A DNA stretch of 10,684 bases, from assembly GCA_027066965.1 (NCBI GenBank), contig JAMOMT010000104.1, positions 1 to 10,684 of the forward strand, given 5' to 3'. This DNA is from Archaeoglobaceae archaeon. Lineage in GTDB: Archaea; Halobacteriota; Archaeoglobi; Archaeoglobales; Archaeoglobaceae. The notes below the pieces were generated by a model that was not told where the DNA came from, did no database searches, and worked only from the letters and a program-made list of their open reading frames with translations. The first letter of the stretch is position 1. Each line of letters starts with the position of its first letter. The translations under genes and the position numbers were made by a program. Positions 5,181 to 10,684 of this stretch are shown here, in pieces.

Positions 5181-6800
5181 ATGCCCAAACCAGTAGGCAC
5201 AGTCAGGTGTCCCGAAGGAACTCACGAGTTCACGTTTGTTACTTCCGACAAGAAAAAGCTCAAGAGTGGAGAGTTCGTTTACTACCTTCTCGACGGCAGA
5301 AAAGTTATGTGCAGGGTAGTTAAAAGGAAACCCCTCCGTACTTACCCCGACTCCTTCCTATCAAACCCCTCCGTTCACCCTTCCAGAATTCTAAAGGCTC
5401 TTGGAATAGAGGATGAAACCCAGCTGTTCGAAGTCAAAGCTTGCGTGATGGGCTACTACGACGAGAAACTCGGCTTTGTCAACCCCAGAATACCTCCTCC
5501 TCCCGGAGAGCCCGTTTACCTTGCCGAGAGCGATGTAATACAGGAAACTCTGATGAAAAAGAAGGTTGGCGAAGTCGGCTCTCTCCACGTCGGCTATTTG
5601 CTCAATAGAGACGAAGATGTACCAGTCGTGCTCGACGCCTCGCTGATAACGAGCGAGCACATGTGCATCCTCGCCTCAACTGGGAGCGGAAAGAGCTACC
5701 TTTCAGGTGTCATCGCTGAAGAACTCATGAAACCCTACAACCGTGCTGCCGTTTTAATCCTCGACCCCCATGGTGAGTACCACACGCTGAAGGAAATGGA
5801 GGGGATGGACGAGTTTTGTTCCGACGACTACAGACCGAGAGTTAGAGTTTTCGGGAAGGAGGAAGTCAAGATAAGGCTTTGCGAACTCGATTACAGCGAG
5901 CTCGTTGGAATACTGCCGAACCTCAGCGACAAGATGGAGGCTCTGCTGAAAAACGCCTACGAGAGCATGCCGGAAAAGTTCACATCTCAGCAGCTTATAG
6001 AGGAAATAATGAGGATGGACGACAGCTACACGTCCAGAGCTCTCGTCTGGAGGATAAGGCGTTATATTCAGGGAATGGATATTATAGATGACTACGTTCA
6101 TCTCGAACTTAAGGATTTGTTAAAGCCAGGACAGCTCAGTGTTCTGCAGCTCTACGAGATGAGCGACCTCGAACAGCAGGTTCTCGCGTCCGTTCTCCTA
6201 AACAGGATACTTAACGCAAGAATAGCAGCTGAAAAAGGCAGGACAGGCGAAATCCTCGAGTATCCAGTTTTCGTCATAGTCGAGGAGGCTCACCGCTTCG
6301 CTTCGAGAGATGCCAAAAGCTACGACGTCATGAGAACTATACTGGCAGAGGGGAGGAAGTTCGGAGTAGGAGTCTGCCTTATCAGTCAGAGACCTTCCAA
6401 GATAGACTCGGACATACTCAGCCAGTGCATGACCCAGGTCATAATGAGGATAGTTAACCCGGCAGATCAAGAAAACGTCAGAAGTAGCGTTGAGAGCATA
6501 GGCAGAGATCTGCTTGACGAGTTGCCGGGATTAACTAAGGGTCAGGCAGTAGTAGCGGGAGTCTCTATAAACGCCCCACTCCTTATGAGGGTGAGGGAGA
6601 GGCTGACTTCTCACGGAGGGGTTAGCAGGGACGCTCCCGGAGAGTGGGTGAGGTGGACGAGTCTCTACGGCTCGTTTACTGTTTCAAGTAGCTCAAGCAG
6701 CACCAAAACTGGCGGTAAAGCTGGCAACTCTGGAAAAACTGAAAAGACAGAAAAGAGAATTATAAAACAAAAGAATGCAAAACTCTTCTGGGATGAATAG
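5181..6800 (+). CDS. herA: HerA-type bipolar DNA translocase/helicase ATPase
   Basis: A 539-residue FtsK/HerA-family ATPase. Residues about 1-60 form a beta-rich HAS-barrel-like domain (GTVRCPEGTHEFTFV). Walker A is A165-STGSGKS with K171; DPHGEYH follows. Walker B is VFVIVEEAHRF with E368/E369, and the sensor/arginine region LISQRPSKIDSDILSQC carries R404. The C-terminus (about 490-539) is Ser/Gly/Lys-rich (SSSSSSTKTGGKAG) and probably disordered, ending KLFWDE. HerA hexamers pump DNA and, with the NurA nuclease and Mre11-Rad50, resect double-strand breaks. No nurA lies next to it here, which is unusual because herA and nurA are often adjacent in archaea; a HerA-like paralogue is therefore possible. 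Start ATG 5181 has weak AAGG at 6-nt spacing. Its stop codon directly abuts that of the convergent lipoprotein gene. Confidence 0.88.
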   Translation: MPKPVGTVRCPEGTHEFTFVTSDKKKLKSGEFVYYLLDGRKVMCRVVKRKPLRTYPDSFLSNPSVHPSRILKALGIEDETQLFEVKACVMGYYDEKLGFVNPRIPPPPGEPVYLAESDVIQETLMKKKVGEVGSLHVGYLLNRDEDVPVVLDASLITSEHMCILASTGSGKSYLSGVIAEELMKPYNRAAVLILDPHGEYHTLKEMEGMDEFCSDDYRPRVRVFGKEEVKIRLCELDYSELVGILPNLSDKMEALLKNAYESMPEKFTSQQLIEEIMRMDDSYTSRALVWRIRRYIQGMDIIDDYVHLELKDLLKPGQLSVLQLYEMSDLEQQVLASVLLNRILNARIAAEKGRTGEILEYPVFVIVEEAHRFASRDAKSYDVMRTILAEGRKFGVGVCLISQRPSKIDSDILSQCMTQVIMRIVNPADQENVRSSVESIGRDLLDELPGLTKGQAVVAGVSINAPLLMRVRERLTSHGGVSRDAPGEWVRWTSLYGSFTVSSSSSSTKTGGKAGNSGKTEKTEKRIIKQKNAKLFWDE

Positions 6801-7418
6801 TTAGACGCTCGAGTTTACTGCTGTCTGATTTAGATGTGATAGATGACAGCAGTACGTGCAGTTGAACTTCTCCGGCATCTTGCCCTGCTTGAGGTGGCAG
6901 TTTATGCAGAGCTGCGTGCTGTAGGTAGTGTTGTTCAGCTTTGCCTTTGGAATTGGCAATCCGAACATGTGGAGGAAGAGCGCAGTTTTAACCACGTCGA
7001 CCCCCTGGAACTCCTGAATCCACATCCCGTGAGCTATCACCACCGTTGGCACGTACTTCAACCCTATGTGCTTTGCCACTCTTAAGCTCTCGTTCGAACA
7101 ACTGGAGCTGTTGTAAACGTTACAGAAATAGAACTTGACCTTACCGCTCCCCTCGTCAGTCTTTCTGAGAAGCTTCATATACGGCAAAACGTTCCTACAC
7201 ACTGGACATTTCGAGGAGTAGAAGAAGAAAACCTTTGTTACCGTGATGTTTTTCATGAGGCTTACAGTTGACGCGTTTGACGTGTTAGGACCAACTGGCA
7301 TATTCTTCGGCATCTTGGCTGTTGTTTTCACGTTTGCAGTTCCCCTTTCCATCTGGGCGCATCCTGCAAGAAACACGGCAATCAGGACTACCGATAAGAG
7401 CTTTTTAGCATTTTTCAT
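6801..7418 (-). CDS. Thioredoxin-fold lipoprotein with C-terminal heme-c-like CXXCH motif
   Basis: 205 residues. MKNAKKLLSVVLIAVFLAGC is a lipoprotein signal with lipid cysteine C20, so the protein should sit on the outer face of the membrane. A Thr/Lys/Pro-rich linker (21-55) leads to a thioredoxin fold: strand KVFFFYSS, redox pair C71-P-V-C74, extra C99 and C107, and the cis-proline site VPTVV with P124. The C-terminal part holds C171-I-N-C174-H175 (a CXXCH heme-c motif) and C187-T-Y-C190-C191-H192-LS-H195, which could bind a second heme (CX3CH) or a metal. Likely role: extracytoplasmic thiol-disulfide exchange or electron transfer, possibly in cytochrome c maturation; the exact substrate is unknown. 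ATG 7418 has no Shine-Dalgarno sequence but a TATA element 27 nt upstream, so the mRNA is probably leaderless. Confidence 0.8.
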   Translation of the reverse strand: MKNAKKLLSVVLIAVFLAGCAQMERGTANVKTTAKMPKNMPVGPNTSNASTVSLMKNITVTKVFFFYSSKCPVCRNVLPYMKLLRKTDEGSGKVKFYFCNVYNSSSCSNESLRVAKHIGLKYVPTVVIAHGMWIQEFQGVDVVKTALFLHMFGLPIPKAKLNNTTYSTQLCINCHLKQGKMPEKFNCTYCCHLSHLNQTAVNSSV

Positions 7419-7439
7419 GATCTGAGAACAGAAAAGGAG

Positions 7440-7451
7440 TAAATATCTTTT
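7440..7451 (-). promoter_or_regulatory. TATA element of the thioredoxin-fold lipoprotein
   Basis: AAAAGATATTTA on the minus strand, centred about 27 nt before the ATG at 7418. This implies transcription starting at or next to the start codon. Confidence 0.45.
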
Positions 7452-7483
7452 ACTTTTTTGTTCGATTTCGATTTTTTATTCCA

Positions 7484-7506
7484 AAAATTGGGATTGTCGA
7501 ACAATC
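7484..7506 (-). terminator. Hairpin and T-run after the SIS gene
   Basis: GATTGT-TCG-ACAATC (7506-7492 on the minus strand) is a perfect 6-bp hairpin starting 2 nt after the SIS stop codon, followed by CCCAATTTTT. This is an intrinsic-terminator-like arrangement; it separates the SIS gene from the lipoprotein gene, which has its own promoter. Confidence 0.55.
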
Positions 7507-7508
7507 GG

Positions 7509-8612
7509 TTACTGAGTTACGCTGTGGTACCACCTGAGTATGTACTCCGGTAACCTCAACCCGTGAGAGGCAAGCTTTTCCACCACGCTCAGTGGTAGAG
7601 GGCTGAGCACGTACGCAGCGTAGCAGTAGAAGTCCTCCTCTCTACACTTCAGAATGTAGCTCTTAGATACTGATGAGAGCGTCGATTCCCTACCAACTAT
7701 CGAGTAAACCTGAACCCCGCTCTTCTTCATGTGTTCGCACCAGTTTATCAGAGCGTCGTTCTCACCACTGCGAGATATTAAGAGCAAAACGTCCCCAGCT
7801 CTCGGGTGAGGAGCCAATGGCCCTGAGATGTACGCCTCATCTCCAACACTCCTCTTCACGTGCTGTAACCTTATCACTGTCATAAGAGCGACATTTCTCG
7901 CTGGACCCAGCCCACCGATTGTGACGTGACACCTCCTCTCTATCGCATCTACAAGATCGAAATACATGTCTTGGGAGGTGAAGTCATCAACGATCTTGCA
8001 TATCCTTTCGAACTGGGAATCTACGTCGAGAACGTAGCGGTGGTCTTTGTTTTCATTTATGGCCAGTTTCATTCTGTGAACAAGCATCAGGCTGCCGAGT
8101 TCGTATATGTCATTCATTATACCGAATTTCTGGTATTCTGCCTCACTTTTTGGCTCAGTTTTTCTCCCCTTTAGCTCGATTATGTAGCCGAACTTCTTCT
8201 CACTAACTCTGCCTATGCTCGATTCGGGGTTAGAGACTATTGCGTTTATCGTGTAGTTTTTCGTTCCTGAGGATTCTACGTACTCCGACAGCTTTTGGAC
8301 TGTTTTTCTCGGAATCAACGTCTCTCCACTCCCCGAGTTAACGAGGAGAGCAACTTTTCCGAACTTCTTTTCTAGCTCCTCCGCTGCTTCGTGAATCGTG
8401 TTCCCTGGAAAGTCTATGTCCTCGGGAGTTTTCACGGCCCTGTTTATTCTGCTCAGGCCTATGTAGAGAGCACACCTCGATCTGCCTTCTCCGACGGGAA
8501 TTATGCAGTTCGCATTTCTAAGGTTTTCGAGCACCTTTTTTACTTGAGTTTTCTTTACGGCCTTTAAGTTTCTGTAAACTCTGTTCAGATACGGCATTCT
8601 TTTGCAGTGCAT
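7509..8612 (-). CDS. Tandem SIS-domain protein (phosphosugar-binding/isomerase-like)
   Basis: 367 residues with two sugar-isomerase (SIS) folds. The first spans about residues 33-130, with CIIPVGEGRSR and the phosphate-loop-like VNSGSGETLIPR (91-102). The second spans about 228-325, with VTIGGLGPARNVALM and LLLISRSGENDAL (277-288). Two SIS halves are the architecture of aldose-ketose isomerases such as GlmS-C, AgaS-like and archaeal PGI/PMI enzymes, but the middle region (140-225) resembles none that I can name, so the substrate is not assigned. Cysteines C323 and C330 lie near the end. ATG 8612 was chosen because a TATA box (GTTATATTC, minus strand) lies 25 nt upstream, giving a leaderless start; M6 is an alternative. 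It is divergent from cooS and shares its regulatory region. Confidence 0.75.
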   Translation of the reverse strand: MHCKRMPYLNRVYRNLKAVKKTQVKKVLENLRNANCIIPVGEGRSRCALYIGLSRINRAVKTPEDIDFPGNTIHEAAEELEKKFGKVALLVNSGSGETLIPRKTVQKLSEYVESSGTKNYTINAIVSNPESSIGRVSEKKFGYIIELKGRKTEPKSEAEYQKFGIMNDIYELGSLMLVHRMKLAINENKDHRYVLDVDSQFERICKIVDDFTSQDMYFDLVDAIERRCHVTIGGLGPARNVALMTVIRLQHVKRSVGDEAYISGPLAPHPRAGDVLLLISRSGENDALINWCEHMKKSGVQVYSIVGRESTLSSVSKSYILKCREEDFYCYAAYVLSPLPLSVVEKLASHGLRLPEYILRWYHSVTQ

Positions 8613-8632
8613 GATCTGCTGTTTCTTTAAAG

Positions 8633-8641
8633 GAATATAAC
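8633..8641 (-). promoter_or_regulatory. TATA box of the SIS gene
   Basis: GTTATATTC on the minus strand, centred about 25 nt before ATG 8612. It fits a leaderless transcript. Confidence 0.6.
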
Positions 8642-8658
8642 TTCTTGTGATGTAATCT

Positions 8659-8676
8659 AATTAGGCTCTCCTAATT
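8659..8676. promoter_or_regulatory. Inverted repeat between the divergent SIS and cooS promoters
   Basis: AATTAGG-CTCT-CCTAATT is a perfect 7-bp inverted repeat. It lies between the two TATA boxes and just upstream of the cooS box, a position where a bound dimer could control both genes. The TTAGG/CCTAA half-sites loosely recall DtxR-family metal-repressor boxes, but the spacing differs; the binder is unknown. Confidence 0.55.
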
Positions 8677-8682
8677 GTTAGA

Positions 8683-8692
8683 AAATTTTAAA
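8683..8692 (+). promoter_or_regulatory. TATA box of cooS
   Basis: AAATTTTAAA is centred about 28 nt before ATG 8716, giving a leaderless mRNA. Confidence 0.6.
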
Positions 8693-8696
8693 ACTT

Positions 8697-8714
8697 GTTA
8701 GATAAACGTCTAAC
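8697..8714. promoter_or_regulatory. Inverted repeat at the cooS transcription start
   Basis: GTTAGA-TAAACG-TCTAAC is a perfect 6-bp inverted repeat ending 1 nt before the cooS ATG. A further GTTAGAA occurs at 8677-8683. A protein bound here would cover the predicted start site, as expected of a repressor operator. Confidence 0.55.
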
Positions 8715-8715
8715 C

Positions 8716-10521
8716 ATGGTCGAGATAGCGAACCCGGACATCGAGAGGTTAGTAGAAATCGCAAGACAGAAGGGATTGGAGACCCCACACACGAGAAGAG
8801 AGAAAGTGTCGATCTGCGAAACGGGAAAGAAGGGGCTTTGCTGCAACGTCTGCTCCGAAGGACCGTGCAGAATAACCGAAAAGCACCCCTATGGCGTTTG
8901 TGGACTCAACGCAGATCAGATAGTCGCCAAGAACTTGCTCAGGCACGTGGCTGCGGGAGTTGGATGTTACGTGCACGTCTGCGAGAACACAGCAAGAACT
9001 CTCATGAACTTAGAGCCGAGGGACGAGGGAACCCTAAGAATGGTCTGCAAGAAGCTTGGAATAGAGGCAGATGCCCGATCTCTGGCTGAGTTCGTCGTAG
9101 CTGATCTCCACAGGCCGAGGTGGCAGAGGAGCGAGATAGTCGGAAAGTTAGCTCCTGAGAGAAGGAAGGAAGTTTACGAGAAGCTCGCAATAATGCCGGG
9201 AGGAGCTAAGGCGGAGATAGTGGATGCGCTCGTCAAGAGCTCCACCAACCTCAACGCCAACGTCCACGACATGCTATCGCACGTGCTGAAGCTCGGGCTC
9301 GTTATGGGGTATGTGGCTTTGAGAATGAACGTGTGGATGAACGACATCCTGCTGGGCACTCCCGAGGTCAAAGAAGTGGAGACCGGAATTGGGGTGATAA
9401 ACCCCAACGCTGTCAACGTCATGACCACTGGCCACCAGAGTGCCTTACAGCACGCGGTGATAGAGCTGGCGATGGAGGAAGAGATGCAGAAGCTCGCGAG
9501 AGATGCGGGAGCTGACGGGATAAGCATTGTAGGAGCGACGTGCGTCGGGCAGGACTTGCAAAGCAGGTTGCCGGTTGGCAAGTGCTTCGTCGGGCAGTGC
9601 TCGAACAACTTTGGAACTGAACCTCTCGCAGCAAGTGGGCTGATAGATGCCGTCGTATCTGAGTTCAACTGCACGTTTCCTGGTCTAACGGCAATAGCCG
9701 CTAAGGAGAAGATCAGGCTGATGGCGATAGACGATGTTGCCTTCATCGATGGAGCTGAACTCGTGAGCTGGAGCCCGGAGAAGAGCAGGGAGGTCGCAAG
9801 AGAAGTTCTCGAGAGAGCAATAGAGGCGTACAAGGCGAGGAAGAGGGCTGAGAGGTTTGGAGGAACGAAGAGGGCGAAGGTCGGCTTCACCGAGAGGTTT
9901 GTCGTTGAAAATGCTGAGAAGCTACTTGGGGTAATAGCAGAGGGTAAGGTTAGGGGAGTTGCTGCAGTCGTTGGCTGCTCGAACCTCGTGAGCGGAGGCC
10001 ATGACGTGCTGATAAGGGACCTGACTAAGGAACTGCTCAGGAGAGATGTTCTCGTGTGGACGGCTGGCTGCACTGCTTATGCGTTGCAGGGACTTGGCTT
10101 CATGAGCGAGGAAGGCCTTAACTATGCGGGAGACGGGCTTAGAGAAGTCTGCGAAGAGTTCAACTTACCTCCAGTCTGGGACTTTGGAATATGCATGAGC
10201 GTCGCGAGGATAGTTACCATTGCGGAGTTCTTGGCTGAAAAGCTGAACTGCGATTTGCCAGACCTGCCAGTTGCAGTCTCAGCTCCACAGTGGCTTGAAG
10301 AGCAAGCTCTTGGAGACGGAGCCTTCGCCTTAGCGAGCGGATTTTTGCTTCACGTCTGTCCAGATCCGTTCGTTAGCGGCTCGAAGCTCGTAACGAACGT
10401 TCTTACCGAAGAGTTGCCGAAACTGACCGGTGGTAGACTGCTCGTTGAGTGCAATGCTGAAAAGGCAGCCAGCGAGATGCTGAAACACATCGAGGAAAAG
10501 AGAAAAGGGCTCGGCATCTGA
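8716..10521 (+). CDS. cooS: CooS-type Ni-Fe carbon monoxide dehydrogenase homologue, non-canonical active site
   Basis: 601 residues from ATG 8716; a TTG at 8695 is in frame but lies inside the promoter. D-cluster cysteines are C34 and C42, and B-cluster cysteines C43, C46, C51 and C62 (SICETGKKGLCCNVC ... EGPC ... GVCGL). Candidate C-cluster ligands are all present: H240 (TTGHQSA), C276 (GATCVGQD), C319 (EFNCTFP), C421 (VVGCSN), C452 (TAGCTA) and C493 (FGICMS). CooS normally interconverts CO and CO2 as a homodimer. By spacing to Carboxydothermus CooS-II, however, catalytic His93 is Tyr85, the His96/99/102 ladder is Val88/Asn91/Arg94, and Lys563 is Gln530 (WLEEQALG). C84, H87 and C89 lie in that altered segment. 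CO chemistry is therefore doubtful. No cooF, cooC or hydrogenase genes are adjacent. Confidence 0.88.
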   Translation: MVEIANPDIERLVEIARQKGLETPHTRREKVSICETGKKGLCCNVCSEGPCRITEKHPYGVCGLNADQIVAKNLLRHVAAGVGCYVHVCENTARTLMNLEPRDEGTLRMVCKKLGIEADARSLAEFVVADLHRPRWQRSEIVGKLAPERRKEVYEKLAIMPGGAKAEIVDALVKSSTNLNANVHDMLSHVLKLGLVMGYVALRMNVWMNDILLGTPEVKEVETGIGVINPNAVNVMTTGHQSALQHAVIELAMEEEMQKLARDAGADGISIVGATCVGQDLQSRLPVGKCFVGQCSNNFGTEPLAASGLIDAVVSEFNCTFPGLTAIAAKEKIRLMAIDDVAFIDGAELVSWSPEKSREVAREVLERAIEAYKARKRAERFGGTKRAKVGFTERFVVENAEKLLGVIAEGKVRGVAAVVGCSNLVSGGHDVLIRDLTKELLRRDVLVWTAGCTAYALQGLGFMSEEGLNYAGDGLREVCEEFNLPPVWDFGICMSVARIVTIAEFLAEKLNCDLPDLPVAVSAPQWLEEQALGDGAFALASGFLLHVCPDPFVSGSKLVTNVLTEELPKLTGGRLLVECNAEKAASEMLKHIEEKRKGLGI

Positions 10522-10539
10522 GTGTAATTCTTCAACAGT

Positions 10540-10560
10540 TTACTTTTTCATTTATTTTTG
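10540..10560 (+). terminator. T-rich terminator after cooS
   Basis: TTTACTTTTTCATTTATTTTT lies about 20 nt past the stop codon. It has no hairpin; T-tracts alone end transcription in archaea. Confidence 0.5.
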
Positions 10561-10614
10561 TGCTACTGTTTAACTTGGCATCACGATACGCTGTCTGAAA
10601 TTTTTAAAGTTAAG

Positions 10615-10660
10615 TAATTTTTATAAACAAATTTAAACTACCATAAAACTTATAAATTAT
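10615..10660 (+). promoter_or_regulatory. A+T-rich promoter region of a gene beyond the right edge
   Basis: TTTTATAAAC (about 10618-10627) and CTTATAAATT (10649-10658) are strong TATA-like boxes pointing right. The second would start transcription near the end of the window. No coding frame is visible before 10684, and the direction is inferred. Confidence 0.4.
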
Positions 10661-10684
10661 TCCATTGCAGAGTAAAAATCGAAA

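Noticed and set aside
8695..8715. Upstream TTG start for cooS adding seven residues
   Set aside because: It lies only a few bases after the TATA box and inside the inverted repeat; ATG 8716 is at the right distance for a leaderless mRNA.
9174..10073. 299-codon open frame antisense to cooS
   Set aside because: It is a shadow of a high-GC coding sequence; its Ser/Ala/Leu-rich composition is typical of antisense reading, while the sense strand is a clear CooS.
1..10684. CRISPR array or prophage genes
   Set aside because: No regularly spaced direct repeats, capsid, integrase or cas-like frames were seen.

Overview
The window looks like a chromosomal segment of a hyperthermophilic euryarchaeon, most probably an Archaeoglobales member (Archaeoglobus, Ferroglobus or Geoglobus type). 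The grounds are an archaeal HerA ATPase, a Ni-Fe CooS-type carbon monoxide dehydrogenase, tRNAs without an encoded CCA end, AGA/AGG and ATA-rich codon use, archaeal TATA boxes 25-30 nt before start codons (leaderless genes) and an archaeal C/D-box guide RNA. The genus is inferred, not shown.

Layout. (1) 1-1410: the start of a small membrane protein running off the left edge on the minus strand; just upstream of it a very well-formed C/D-box sRNA gene (224-285, minus); then a heavily frameshifted pseudogene of a lipoprotein with two tandem LEA14/WHy-type domains, whose 3' end carries the promoter of, and runs into, a tRNA-Gln(TTG) gene. (2) 1635-4990: an A+T-richer accessory island between tRNA-Gln and tRNA-Gly(TCC). 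Its only clearly intact genes are an MntA/HepT (MNT-HEPN) toxin-antitoxin pair, with a perfect 16-bp palindrome at its start, and a VapB-like antitoxin. Around them lie broken genes: a winged-helix regulator, a metallo-beta-lactamase-fold protein, a VapC PIN toxin frameshifted at a TA repeat, at least two short gene remnants, a winged-helix fragment, and an IS6/IS240-like DDE transposase. (3) 5008-10684: dense, intact, higher-GC chromosome: tRNA-Gly, herA, a thioredoxin-fold lipoprotein with C-terminal heme-c-like cysteine motifs, a tandem SIS-domain protein, and a divergently transcribed cooS.

How the parts work together. MntA (nucleotidyltransferase antitoxin) is expected to inactivate the HepT HEPN RNase by AMPylation. 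VapB/VapC would be a second toxin-antitoxin module, but its toxin frame is broken. HerA normally acts with NurA in DNA end resection, but no nurA is present here. SIS and cooS share one divergent promoter region that holds two inverted repeats. The CooS protein keeps all recognisable Fe-S and C-cluster ligands, but by my alignment from memory it lacks the active-site histidine, the histidine proton ladder and the catalytic lysine of canonical CODH. This makes it the most intriguing protein in the window. The most striking newly recognised element is the C/D-box sRNA.
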